Below, in pieces: positions 37,326 through 45,947 of a stretch of 64,000 nt of DNA (position 1 is its first letter; each line of letters starts with the position of its first letter). The notes below the pieces were generated by a model, which was given only the letters and a program-made list of their open reading frames with translations, made no database searches and had not been told where the DNA came from. Made by a program: the position numbers and the translations under genes. Source of the DNA: an uncultured Porphyromonadaceae bacterium (GTDB lineage Bacteria; Bacteroidota; Bacteroidia; Bacteroidales; Muribaculaceae); the NCBI GenBank assembly GCA_902495075.1, contig CABUVO010000024.1, forward strand, positions 1 to 64,000, read 5' to 3'.

Positions 37326-38015
37326 TTAATCCATGGAATCGAAAGTAAATCCCAAACGCTTTCTTTGTCGAATAATTTTCTTTTTTAATGCCTTTGCTTC
37401 TTTATATTTTCCACATATCATATATATAGTATACAAATTTGAATCATATACATGAAAAATACCATTGTCCGGTTTCTTTAATATTTTGGTATTTATAGTC
37501 TTTAACAGACGTTTGTACCACGGAAGACTATATGTAATAACATATTCTAAAAAGTCTTCTTTATGTCTGATTTTGTCGAGAGTTGGCAATACATAATCTT
37601 TGAGCGTAGAACAAACCAGATCTTTTGTTTTCGCATAGTCATGATTTAGCCGAAACTTAAATGATTCGTTAATGTGTTTTTTCTCTTTAAACATTCCTGT
37701 TTCTGACTGTAACGGGCATTCATAGGCAGAGGGAAATTCTCTAATAGTTCCTCTGGTATACATTTGATATTCGGCACATGTTACCCCAACCCGTATTGAA
37801 AAATCCAAAGCTCTGTAATCTTCGTCTATTCCCCATCTATCTTTATATACACTAATGCACCAATCTACGTCTCCGGCAATAGTATGGAAATTAGTTCGTT
37901 TCTTCTTAAATCCTGCTGATTTTAGAAGAGGGGCAACATAATTCTTAATCATATCGTTGTATTGATCCTTAAGAATCTGCTTTTCCTCTTCCGTCATAGT
38001 TCGTAGCGTTCTCAT
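37326..38015 (-). CDS. DUF4304-like protein
   Basis: The protein has 229 residues, without signal peptide. The N-terminal part (YVAPLLKSAGFKKKRTNFHT.., then DWCISVYKDRWG) matches the DUF4304 pattern, a domain of unknown function often found in mobile or toxin-associated neighbourhoods. The C-terminal part is helical and ends with a basic TPR-like stretch (YKEAKALKKKIIRQRKR). The gene is AT-rich compared with its surroundings and has its own -7 box at 38041. It may have been acquired horizontally. Confidence 0.7.
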   Translation of the reverse strand: MRTLRTMTEEEKQILKDQYNDMIKNYVAPLLKSAGFKKKRTNFHTIAGDVDWCISVYKDRWGIDEDYRALDFSIRVGVTCAEYQMYTRGTIREFPSAYECPLQSETGMFKEKKHINESFKFRLNHDYAKTKDLVCSTLKDYVLPTLDKIRHKEDFLEYVITYSLPWYKRLLKTINTKILKKPDNGIFHVYDSNLYTIYMICGKYKEAKALKKKIIRQRKRLGFTFDSMD

Positions 38016-38040
38016 ACATGCCGAATTATTAGTTTACATG

Positions 38041-38048
38041 CAAATATA
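38041..38048 (-). promoter_or_regulatory. promoter of the DUF4304 gene
   Basis: TATATTTG on the minus strand lies 26 bp before the start codon at 38015. Confidence 0.5.
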
Positions 38049-38139
38049 TTAACTTTTATTCAACTAAGAAACATCATCAGCTAAAAGTTTTAGACAGACA
38101 AGTAAATTACTCCGTCTGCCTGGCTACACCCTGCTCTGC

Positions 38140-38230
38140 GTAGCTGCTGTTGCTTGCAACTGCAGCACAAATAAAGGATAAAGTTCCGCTTCCTTACCGC
38201 GATGCTGCAGTTGCAAGCAACAGCAGCTAC
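38140..38230 (-). repeat. inverted-repeat element, copy B
   Basis: Two perfect 28-nt inverted arms (38140-38167 and 38203-38230) enclose a 35-nt core. The core is the reverse complement of the copy A core, while the sequence just outside the right arm (CTTRAYACTCACRTTAGA) has the same orientation in both copies. Confidence 0.85.
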
Positions 38231-38473
38231 AACTTAACACTCACGTTAGAAACGCACCTATTTCTCATTTTATCTTGCATATAATTTCTTAAATATCAAA
38301 ATTAACCTACAAACAGAGATTTCGAATTGTTGATATTTTGCATCGCGGATACCCTCATACCTATGGCAAATCGGGTGAGACACGGATATGGCGGATAGAA
38401 CGCGGATTTATTTTCAAAACCATTTCGGTACATAGGCACACAGCGGATTCGGCAGCAATCAGCTGCCGACAGA

Positions 38474-38619
38474 GAGTCGCGGATTGAAGCCGATGGTTAC
38501 GGATTTATCCACGGAAACAATTACAGTCAATAAAACCTTGCTGGTACAAACAAGTCATCAAATTAGTAGTTTTGGCAGTTGCGGCATAGTCCGCAACCAT
38601 CGGCTACAATCCGCGACTC
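38474..38619. repeat. 30-bp inverted repeat around an 86-bp spacer
   Basis: The arms 38474-38503 and 38590-38619 match at 28 of 30 positions. Each begins at its outer end with GAGTCGCGGATTG. They form the centre of the CGCGGAT cluster. Confidence 0.8.
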
Positions 38620-38997
38620 CCGTCATATGCCGCAAGGCAAATGAATCCGCGATAAGCTTTTTGAGTATGATTTTATGGATCAAGGAATCCGCGTGACCTC
38701 CGCCCTGTCCGCGTCCAACCTGAATCACCGCAAGGTGAGAGGGAATCCGCGATGCTTTAAATCCTTACTTTATAGAGTATTATAATAACTTTATGATTCA
38801 TAACACCACATTATCTACCTCAATGCTCAGCGACTTCGCTGGAGCGAAGCGACCTTCCCGGAATCCGAATCAAACTTCGCCCTTTGCGCCTTGGCGTCAA
38901 ATATAACATCAATATGACATCGAACAAAACATCTCGATAGTTAGGTGTCAGCATTGCCTTAATCGTATATAAATATGTATTAGCATAACTATTTCCC

Positions 38998-40533
38998 ATG
39001 AAAATATTCGACATATTCAGGACTTTTGTTTTATCCGGCATGATAATCGCGAGCCTTTCTGATGTTTCCGCTCAGTCAGCCGTGAAATTCACTACAACTG
39101 CCGATAATATCTGGAAAGAATCAAAAATCAAATTATCAACAAATACCAAAATCTCTCCTGCAATTACAATTGATGGAAATGAGCAAGGTATACCCCTTCG
39201 TGCCTGGGGAACAACATTCAACGAGCTTGATTGGGATGCGTTGTTAATGCTTTCCAGAGATGAGCAGGAAGAAATCATGCACAATCTTTTCGCACCGGAT
39301 GGTGATCTTAAATTCACAAGGGGACGCATTTCCATGAATTGCAATGATTATGGACGTTCATGGTATAGTTGCGATGAGGTGGCGGGTGATCTTGAATTGC
39401 GTCACTTCAACATCGAGCGCGACAAACAGAGCATCATTCCTCTGGTTAGGTCAGCACAGAAATACAATCATAATCTTACATTCTGGATCTCACCCTGGAG
39501 CCCGCCAAGCTGGATGAAAATCAATCATGATTATCCTGTAGTCAGCAGCAAGCATAACAATGCCAATCCTGATGTAGACTATCTGCTCTATGGTTCTCTC
39601 GAAGGTATCGATGAGGATGAAATGAAGTTTTTGGGTGAAAGAAACGGTAAGTTCCCTCGTAAACTTGCCACTCAGGATTATTTCATTCAGGATCCCCGCT
39701 ATCTACAGGCATATGCAAATTACTTCTGTAGATTTATTGATGAATATGGGAAACAGGGCATACCTATCGACATGGTAATCTATCAGAATGAAGCTTATAG
39801 CTATACTCCATACCCCGGTTGCCCTTGGACAGCCGAAGGTACAATCCGTTTCAACCGCGACTATCTCTCCCCTGCCCTAAAAAAGAATCACCCGGAAGTA
39901 AAACTATACATAGGCACTTTCAATACTAACCGACAGGATCATGTAGAGAAGATATTGGGTGACAATGGTCTTCGCGAATGTATCGATGGAGCGGCATTTC
40001 AATGGGAGGGTCGAGAGATATTGCCTCAAATAAGGGAGCAATATCCAGATCTTCATTACATATGTTCGGAAAGTGAATGTGGCAACGGCTCGATGGACTG
40101 GAAAGCCGGAGAACACACCTTCTTTCTTATTGCCGACAATATGGGTAATGGTTGTGATGAATGGTACAACTGGAATTTCCTCCTCCCCGACAATGGAGAA
40201 AGCCGGTGGGGATGGAAGCAAAACGCTTTAATTCAAGTTGATTCTCAAACTCGCAGATTCCGCTACACTCCGGAATACTACGCAGTTAAACATTTCACCA
40301 ATCTTATTACCCCCGGGAGTCGCATGGTAGGCTACAGTCCTCGCACAAAAGACAGCAATCTTATGGCGTTAGCCTATATCACCCCTGACAATAAACTTAT
40401 TGTCGTGGCAGGAAATTTCGAAGAGAAACAGCAGCCTCTAAGTGTAAAGATAGGTAATAAATACCTGAATGAAACTCTCGCCCCACATTCTTTCAATACA
40501 TTCGTAATTCAACTTTCGCAAAAACGAAGTTGA
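38998..40533 (+). CDS. glycoside hydrolase family 30, exported
   Basis: The enzyme has 511 residues, with a signal peptide ending near SDVSAQ. It shows the GH30 (beta/alpha)8 barrel with side beta-domain: IDGNEQGIPLRAWGTTFNELDWD at the start, TFWISPWSPPSWMK, the acid/base region IYQNEAYSY (Glu265), the nucleophile region HYICSESECGNG (Glu358 most likely), and a C-terminal beta-sandwich. GH30 enzymes cleave beta-1,6-glucan, beta-xylan, beta-glucosyl or beta-fucosyl links, and the subfamily cannot be decided by eye. It lies in the accessory stretch without SusC/SusD genes, so it is not part of a standard polysaccharide locus in this window. Confidence 0.88.
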   Translation: MKIFDIFRTFVLSGMIIASLSDVSAQSAVKFTTTADNIWKESKIKLSTNTKISPAITIDGNEQGIPLRAWGTTFNELDWDALLMLSRDEQEEIMHNLFAPDGDLKFTRGRISMNCNDYGRSWYSCDEVAGDLELRHFNIERDKQSIIPLVRSAQKYNHNLTFWISPWSPPSWMKINHDYPVVSSKHNNANPDVDYLLYGSLEGIDEDEMKFLGERNGKFPRKLATQDYFIQDPRYLQAYANYFCRFIDEYGKQGIPIDMVIYQNEAYSYTPYPGCPWTAEGTIRFNRDYLSPALKKNHPEVKLYIGTFNTNRQDHVEKILGDNGLRECIDGAAFQWEGREILPQIREQYPDLHYICSESECGNGSMDWKAGEHTFFLIADNMGNGCDEWYNWNFLLPDNGESRWGWKQNALIQVDSQTRRFRYTPEYYAVKHFTNLITPGSRMVGYSPRTKDSNLMALAYITPDNKLIVVAGNFEEKQQPLSVKIGNKYLNETLAPHSFNTFVIQLSQKRS

Positions 40534-40548
40534 AGCTTGCGAAACTTT

Positions 40549-41337
40549 CTAAATTCTGTAGGAATATAAATATTTCCAATTCTCAGGAGCTGCCGGTGTA
40601 TTATCGTATTTATGGAATGTGCCGGCATTTCCGTTGTATGCCTCGGTCACATAAAAATGACACAGACCTATTCCACAGTCCAGAACAGACAGCTTGCTTT
40701 TGGGCTTATAATAAAAATGAACTATGTCACCATCTACGAGAACCCGCCATGGCTGTGAATTTGTAGACGATGGTGCCAGACGCATCATTTCAAGCGACTC
40801 CCCGAATCTACCGTTTTCCTCTGCGGGGCGCTCGAAATTATCCGTAAAAAAGAGTTCATCAAAAGGTTTTCGTTTACTGCTACCAAATGTCATACGTGTA
40901 ATTTTCTCAATCAATCTTTGATTCGATGCAAATCCTACCGGAGAAATAACCCGTAATTCTTCCCCTGCGCGCCAAGAATCGCTACGTTCGAAATCCGAGC
41001 CTTTGAACGTAGCTGCAATCCAACATGTTCCCAAACCGAGTTCCGTGGCTCTCAGCACAACCTGCTCGAACCTGAAGCCGGCAGACAAAGCCGATGCTTC
41101 GTCATCGCCCATCGCTATGAGGAAAAAGTCTGAAGCACCTTTTATCACACCATACGTACTCGGCTTATAGCCTTCCCTCATGTCAAATTCCTTAAGACGA
41201 ATGGAGACATTCCCTCCGAACGGACTTAATGATTCATCTATGGCTTTATTTAGAGATTGCTTCAAGGTTTCTGACAAGACCTCGCTGTTATAGCTTCTTA
41301 CGGAACGGCGCGTTTTGATAGCTTCAAGTATATTCAT
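40549..41337 (-). CDS. nitroreductase family (TM_nitroreductase) protein
   Basis: The protein has 262 residues and a fused, two-lobed nitroreductase. The FMN-site start is AIKTRRSVRSYNSEVL, then AGFRFEQVVLRATELGLGTCWIAATF, and MRLAPSSTNSQPWRVL in the C-terminal lobe. Such enzymes reduce nitro compounds, quinones or flavins with NAD(P)H. The natural substrate is unknown. It converges on the GH30 gene with only 15 bp between stops, and has its own -7 box at 41363. Confidence 0.87.
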   Translation of the reverse strand: MNILEAIKTRRSVRSYNSEVLSETLKQSLNKAIDESLSPFGGNVSIRLKEFDMREGYKPSTYGVIKGASDFFLIAMGDDEASALSAGFRFEQVVLRATELGLGTCWIAATFKGSDFERSDSWRAGEELRVISPVGFASNQRLIEKITRMTFGSSKRKPFDELFFTDNFERPAEENGRFGESLEMMRLAPSSTNSQPWRVLVDGDIVHFYYKPKSKLSVLDCGIGLCHFYVTEAYNGNAGTFHKYDNTPAAPENWKYLYSYRI

Positions 41338-41362
41338 AAGTCTATTTTTCTCTTTTTATATG

Positions 41363-41400
41363 CAAATATAAACATCTTCTAAAATTAATTGCTAATTTTG
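41363..41400. promoter_or_regulatory. divergent promoters for nitroreductase and hydrolase
   Basis: TATATTTG on the minus strand (41363-41370) lies 25 bp before the nitroreductase start. TAATTTTG on the plus strand (41393-41400) lies 20 bp before the hydrolase start at 41421. Confidence 0.6.
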
Positions 41401-41420
41401 TCTTAAATAATATCCGAATT

Positions 41421-42773
41421 ATGAAAAGTATATACAATTTGATTGGTACAGCGGCATGTTTATTACTTAGTGCAAGTCCTGCCATGGCATTAAATGGTGC
41501 TTGGCGCGGCAAACTTGCTATCGGACAAATGGAATTGCCTCTCGTTTTCAATTTTTCAGAAAACAATGAGGGTAAAACAGAATGCACTCTCGATTCTCCA
41601 TCACAAGGTGTCAAAGGTTTACAGACAACCGTTACATTATGCTCAACCGACTCCATTGCTCTCGAATGTAAATCAATTGGTGCTTCTTTCAATGGAAGAA
41701 TCCAAAACGATGAAATCATAGGGAAGTTTTACCAACGCGGATTCTCATTTCCAATGACATTGCATCAAGACGCACCTCTTGAGGAACGTCGCCCTCAAAC
41801 GCCCAAACCGCCCTATCCTTATACAACTATCGACACCACATTCACCGCGCCGGATGGAGCCACATTAAGTGCGACTCTAACCCTCCCCGCAAATGTAAAA
41901 AACAAGAAAACTCCGGCTGTGATCATGGTCACAGGCAGTGGTCCGCAAAACCGCGATGAGGAATTGTTCGAACACAAACCTTTTGCAGTCATCGCTGATT
42001 ATCTTGCCCGCAACGGCATTGCTTCTCTTCGCTATGATGACAGAGGTATAGGAAAGTCTACCGGAAATTTCTATGAAGCAACTACATATGATTTCATGAA
42101 TGACGCAAAAAGTGGTATTGAATTTCTTCGCAAATACAAAGGTATCGGAAAAGTTGGGGTTCTCGGTCATTCCGAAGGGGGCACAATCGCATTTCTGCTT
42201 GCCGGAGAAAGACAGCCTGATTTTATTATTTCCCTCGCCGGAGTGGCGGAAACCGGCAAAGAAGCCCTCATGAAACAAAACATAAGACTTCTTGAAAAAT
42301 CCGGTATTAAAGGTAAAGAGAAAGATAATTCAATTGCATTGATAAGCAAATTGTTTGACACTATGTCAGCTCAAAGAATCAGCGGGAATGTTACCTCAAT
42401 CAATCCGGATTCAATTGCACGTGCAAACAATCTTGAGGTTCCAGCATCAATAATGAACTCCCTTCAAGCCACACAAAAAATCCGCACACCATGGTTCGAT
42501 TTGTTGCTGGCTATTGATCCTCGGGAAAGTCTTTCTAAAACAAAATGTCCGGTGCTTGCGATTAACGGAGATAAAGACACACAGGTGGAGGCTGAGCCTA
42601 ATCTTGCCATCATACGTGAGCGCATGCCTAAAGCTGTGATACGAAAGATGCCGTCGCTCAATCACCTCATGCAACACGCCGTCACCGGGGACTCCTCTGA
42701 ATATGGCGAAATAAAAGAAACAATTTCTCCTGAAGTTCTTCAGATTATTCTCGATTTCATCAAAAGCCTGTAA
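41421..42773 (+). CDS. exported alpha/beta hydrolase with N-terminal beta domain
   Basis: The protein has 450 residues, with a signal peptide ending near SPAMA. A small beta-rich domain occupies about 25-117 (GAWRGKLAIGQMELPLVFNF). The hydrolase domain follows, with VMVTGSGPQNRDEE, LRYDDRGIGKSTGNF, and the nucleophile elbow GVLGHSEGGTIA (Ser251). A late Asp is in INGDKDTQVEAEPN and a His in SLNHLMQHA. This two-domain layout is common among periplasmic serine hydrolases of Bacteroidetes, some of which are annotated as peptidases or esterases. The substrate is unknown. It is a single gene with its own promoter and terminator. Confidence 0.87.
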   Translation: MKSIYNLIGTAACLLLSASPAMALNGAWRGKLAIGQMELPLVFNFSENNEGKTECTLDSPSQGVKGLQTTVTLCSTDSIALECKSIGASFNGRIQNDEIIGKFYQRGFSFPMTLHQDAPLEERRPQTPKPPYPYTTIDTTFTAPDGATLSATLTLPANVKNKKTPAVIMVTGSGPQNRDEELFEHKPFAVIADYLARNGIASLRYDDRGIGKSTGNFYEATTYDFMNDAKSGIEFLRKYKGIGKVGVLGHSEGGTIAFLLAGERQPDFIISLAGVAETGKEALMKQNIRLLEKSGIKGKEKDNSIALISKLFDTMSAQRISGNVTSINPDSIARANNLEVPASIMNSLQATQKIRTPWFDLLLAIDPRESLSKTKCPVLAINGDKDTQVEAEPNLAIIRERMPKAVIRKMPSLNHLMQHAVTGDSSEYGEIKETISPEVLQIILDFIKSL

Positions 42774-42831
42774 CAATCAAATATGCCCAACTATTAATAA
42801 TACACGAGTGTAAAGGTCAAACCATTAAAAC

Positions 42832-42878
42832 CATTAAAAACCATTTTGTCGATAACACTGACAAAATGGTTTTTAATG
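42832..42878. terminator. bidirectional terminator between convergent genes
   Basis: A perfect 19-bp stem (42832-42850 with 42860-42878) has a 9-nt loop. Its outer ends are ATTAAAAACC/GGTTTTTAAT, which provide T-runs on both strands. Confidence 0.8.
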
Positions 42879-42907
42879 TTTTGAGTGAATAACTTATATA
42901 GAAATGA

Positions 42908-44008
42908 TTATTTCTCGTTTATGAGTTTTGCGAGCGTATCAAAGAAAGCCGGGTCCTCACCTACTGTGATATTTGCGATCTTACCCTCTGGATTTACAAT
43001 AACCTTTGTCGGGAATCCCTGAACGGCATAATCTGCGAGCAAAGTTGTTCCTTCTGGGTTATATACGTTAACCCATGGAAGTTTATATTTTTCAACACCC
43101 TTGCGCCAGTTTGCCTCTGGTTCGTTACAGTCAACACCAATAATTTCCAACTCCGGTTTATACTGCTCATAAGCATCTTTAAGTTTCGGGAAACCCTTGA
43201 TGCACCATCCGCACCAGCTGCCCCAGAAATCAAGAATAACCCATTTCCCACGGAAGTCTGATAATTTAACATCCTTACCTTCAAGATTTTTAAGTGTAAA
43301 GTCAGGAGCGACATAGCTACCCGACTGCATCTCTTCCATCTTTTTCTCAGCTGCCATCGATTTCTCCACATATGCTTTCTGACTCTCTACCATAGGATAA
43401 AGCGCAGAATTCTTCAGTGACGGGTCAACAGAAGCAAGCCCTGCCATGAAATCTTCTCCTTCAAGATTCAAGAGAGCATACATAGATGCCGGATTGGTTG
43501 GATTTGCCGCAACATAATCCTTAAAAAGTGCTGTATATTCATTCTGAGCCGCCTGCATAGCTGCTTCATCACGAGGGTTAGCCTGAGCTGCGGTTCTATA
43601 TTTTTCAAGAATAACTTTCGATTTTTTGCTAAGATCTGTGACACCATCCATCAATGGAGAACCAGTAACGATATAATCTCCCGGATTCTCAGATGTTATT
43701 ATCACAGCAAGATTCTCTCCCGGTGATGCAAAAAAATCCACACCCCTCCTTCCTGTTGGAGTCTGTATCATATAACGTGAAGGTCCTGAAGGATCAATCT
43801 CAAACTTTATAATACCCGCCACCGACTTCAATGTATCGACTTTAGGCATGAGTCCCTCTGCGCGGGAACGCACCATATCTGTGATCAGCATATGCTCGAT
43901 AGTGTAAATACTATCTGCCTTCCCATCTGGAAATTTAATAGTAACATCGGCTGATGCAATCATCGGTGTCAATACTGCGGCAGCCGCCGCAAGAATCATC
44001 TTTTTCAT
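42908..44008 (-). CDS. TlpA-like thioredoxin-fold lipid-free periplasmic protein
   Basis: The protein has 366 residues, with a signal peptide ending at MIASA. The N-terminal DUF4369-like beta domain (about 20-125) is followed by a helical linker. The TlpA/AhpC-type thioredoxin domain starts near 232 (YVAPDFTLKNLEGKDVKLSDF) and has the redox motif SWCGWCIKGFP, then GVDCNEPEANW and the cis-Pro VQGFPTKVIV. It would reduce or shuffle disulfides in the periplasm. It is four bases overlapped with the radical SAM gene upstream, so the two are cotranscribed. Confidence 0.9.
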   Translation of the reverse strand: MKKMILAAAAAVLTPMIASADVTIKFPDGKADSIYTIEHMLITDMVRSRAEGLMPKVDTLKSVAGIIKFEIDPSGPSRYMIQTPTGRRGVDFFASPGENLAVIITSENPGDYIVTGSPLMDGVTDLSKKSKVILEKYRTAAQANPRDEAAMQAAQNEYTALFKDYVAANPTNPASMYALLNLEGEDFMAGLASVDPSLKNSALYPMVESQKAYVEKSMAAEKKMEEMQSGSYVAPDFTLKNLEGKDVKLSDFRGKWVILDFWGSWCGWCIKGFPKLKDAYEQYKPELEIIGVDCNEPEANWRKGVEKYKLPWVNVYNPEGTTLLADYAVQGFPTKVIVNPEGKIANITVGEDPAFFDTLAKLINEK

Positions 44009-44895
44009 ATATTACTAAGTTTTAGTTTTAACAAATTCGTAAATTCGTAATTCTTAAGACCCCATTTCGGCATCACAACCTTTTCCGGTGGTGAACTGGC
44101 GAGGAATCTCTCGATTGCGATATTTGGTGGCACTAATTTAACGATTTTCACGCACAAATCAATATAATTTTCCACCGTAAACGATTTAACGTATAATTTT
44201 TTCTCTTTTATAAGGCGGTCGAGCTCTGTATTTCGTAAAACCTGAAGGTGATGCATCTTTATCGACTCAATAGGCAACGCCACTGCCCTTTCAACTGTCC
44301 GGAGCACCATCGCCTCATCTTCACCGGGCAACCCGGCAATCAGATGCAGACCAACCGAAATCCCTGCCCTATGAAGTCTTGACACGGCATCTTCTACATC
44401 ATGCCAGGTGTGACCTCTATTGATAAGTTTCAATGTTTCATCATGACTCGTCTCCGCGCCGATCTCAATAATTACCGGCAATTCTTCATTGAGGCGGCCA
44501 AGAAGCTCCACAACATTTTCAGGCAATGTATCAGGACGCGTTCCAATAATGATTCCAACAACATCCTCTACCCCCATCGCCTCGCGATATATCTTCTCCA
44601 ATTCAACAACATTGCGCCCGAATGTGTTACTGAAAGATTGGAAATATGCAAGGTATTTCATTTTTGGATATTTTTTTGCAAAGAACCGCTTTCCTGCGAG
44701 CAATTGTGAAGAGACATCTACACATTCAAAACAATATCCAGGCGTAAAAGATGAATTATCACAATATATGCATCCCCCATATCCTATCGTTCCATCACGG
44801 TTAGGACATGAGAACCCGGCATTAACAGAAATCTTCTGCACTTTCTCACCAGGAAACTTCTCTCGCATATAATCAGAAAAATCCTTGTATCGCAT
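44005..44895 (-). CDS. TIGR01212-family radical SAM protein (YhcC-like)
   Basis: The protein has 296 residues. The N-terminal NAGFSCPNRDGTIGYGGCIYC gives the cluster cysteines (Cys30, Cys42, Cys45) that hold the [4Fe-4S] for S-adenosylmethionine cleavage. FQSFSNTF, IIGTRPDTLPE and GLHLIAGLPGED are conserved SAM-barrel segments. The family relates to the Elp3 radical SAM core, but its reaction is not established. Its stop overlaps the start of the thioredoxin-like gene by four bases. Confidence 0.9.
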   Translation of the reverse strand: MRYKDFSDYMREKFPGEKVQKISVNAGFSCPNRDGTIGYGGCIYCDNSSFTPGYCFECVDVSSQLLAGKRFFAKKYPKMKYLAYFQSFSNTFGRNVVELEKIYREAMGVEDVVGIIIGTRPDTLPENVVELLGRLNEELPVIIEIGAETSHDETLKLINRGHTWHDVEDAVSRLHRAGISVGLHLIAGLPGEDEAMVLRTVERAVALPIESIKMHHLQVLRNTELDRLIKEKKLYVKSFTVENYIDLCVKIVKLVPPNIAIERFLASSPPEKVVMPKWGLKNYEFTNLLKLKLSNI

Positions 44896-44904
44896 ATTTG
44901 TTTC

Positions 44905-44981
44905 GAATTAGGAATTAGGAATTAGGAGTTAGGAATTATTAGAGGCAAGAAATTTAATTCCTAATTTCTAATTCCTAATTA
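44905..44981. repeat. heptamer repeat GAATTAG facing its inverse
   Basis: Four to five tandem copies of GAATTAG (44905-44939) are followed, after a 15-bp gap, by three copies of CTAATTH (44961-44981). This forms a long imperfect hairpin between the end of aroC and the radical SAM gene. It may act as a terminator or be a slippage product. Confidence 0.65.
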
Positions 44982-45947
44982 ACTATTAACCACCAACAGG
45001 TCTGCTATCGTGAGAAGAGCCATTGCCTCAACCACCGGCACAGCTCTCACTGCAACACATGGATCATGGCGCCCTCTTGGATCAATCGTTACTGCATTAT
45101 GAGCTGTATCAATAGACTCTACGGGCTGCATGATAGTGGGAGTAGGCTTAAAATATACTCTGAAATTCACTGGCATGCCATTAGATATACCACCCTGTAT
45201 CCCTCCGGAGTGATTTGTCTTGAATCTCACTTGCCTGGATTTGATATCGAGATATGGAATATCAAGTGATTCAGATCCCAACATTTCTGACGATTTAAAT
45301 CCATCGCCATATTCAAAGGCTTTCGCAGCATTGATAGTCATCATGGCAGATGCGAGATGCGCCGACAACTTATCAAATACCGGCTCTCCTACACCTACCG
45401 GAAGTCCTTCTATAAAGCCTTCCACAATAGCGCCTGTGCTATCTCCGGATTTTGCAGCCTCCTCAATACTGTTAGTCTCCACCAACTTCGCGGAAACACG
45501 GATATCAAACGTTTCAAGCCATTGACGACAGATTGCCCCTGCTGCTACCCACGAAACTGTTTCCCGAGCGCTTGCTCTGCCTCCACCTTGGAAATCATGG
45601 ATACCATATTTAGTATAATACGTATAATCTGCATGATTCGGACGGAATTTACCTTCATACGATAAATAATCCTCCGGTTTATGATCACGATTACGAATAA
45701 TGAATCCTATCGGTGAACCCAAAGTCAAACCATCGGAAGAAATACCGGAAAGTATCTCCAATTTGTCAGGCTCTTTACGCTGGGAAGTGAGAGGAGTGCG
45801 ACCTGGTGCCCTGCGGTCGAGATCAGATTGCACACGCTCCATATCTATTTGTACGCGCGGGGGCATTCCGTCAAGAATGCCCCCCATCGCGGGCCCGTGA
45901 CTTTCACCGAAAGTCGTAAGCCTTATATTTTTACCAAAGGTATTCAT
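44979..45947 (-). CDS. aroC: chorismate synthase, compact form
   Basis: This last enzyme of the shikimate pathway makes chorismate from EPSP using reduced FMN. The signatures are clear: LTTFGESHGPAMGGILDGMP, FRPNHADYTYYTKYG, QGGGRASARETVSWVAAGAI, GLGEPVF-like VGVGEPVFDKLSAHLAS, and the final RGRHDPCVAVRAVPVVEAM. At 322 residues it is shorter than the usual 350-360. The loop between the GAICRQWLETFDIRVSAK strand and GDSTGAIVEG is about 30 residues shorter than in E. coli, and the C-terminus is also short. The active-site residues appear complete. Its ATG shares one base with the rho stop (TAATG), so it is coupled to rho. Confidence 0.95.
   Translation of the reverse strand: MNTFGKNIRLTTFGESHGPAMGGILDGMPPRVQIDMERVQSDLDRRAPGRTPLTSQRKEPDKLEILSGISSDGLTLGSPIGFIIRNRDHKPEDYLSYEGKFRPNHADYTYYTKYGIHDFQGGGRASARETVSWVAAGAICRQWLETFDIRVSAKLVETNSIEEAAKSGDSTGAIVEGFIEGLPVGVGEPVFDKLSAHLASAMMTINAAKAFEYGDGFKSSEMLGSESLDIPYLDIKSRQVRFKTNHSGGIQGGISNGMPVNFRVYFKPTPTIMQPVESIDTAHNAVTIDPRGRHDPCVAVRAVPVVEAMALLTIADLLVVNS

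Larger units (their letters stand above)
38016..38997. other. 982-bp repeat-rich gap without a gene
   Basis: No convincing ORF is seen. The left part holds repeat element B (38140-38230). The middle part (38344-38761) carries seven copies of CGCGGAT, the first three on the plus strand and the last four on the minus strand, plus a 30-bp inverted repeat. The right part has a CTTCGC/GCGAAG hairpin (38834-38849). No -7 box was found for the GH30 gene that follows. Confidence 0.7.

Noticed and set aside
38484..38696. 70-codon open frame in the repeat gap
   Set aside because: It starts with TTG, lies across the 30-bp inverted repeat and CGCGGAT motifs, and has no promoter or recognisable sequence.
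38820..39041. 73-codon minus-strand frame before the GH30 gene
   Set aside because: It overlaps the GH30 start and a small CTTCGC hairpin. Its C-terminal RSLIRIPGRSLRSSEVAEH looks like translated repeat.
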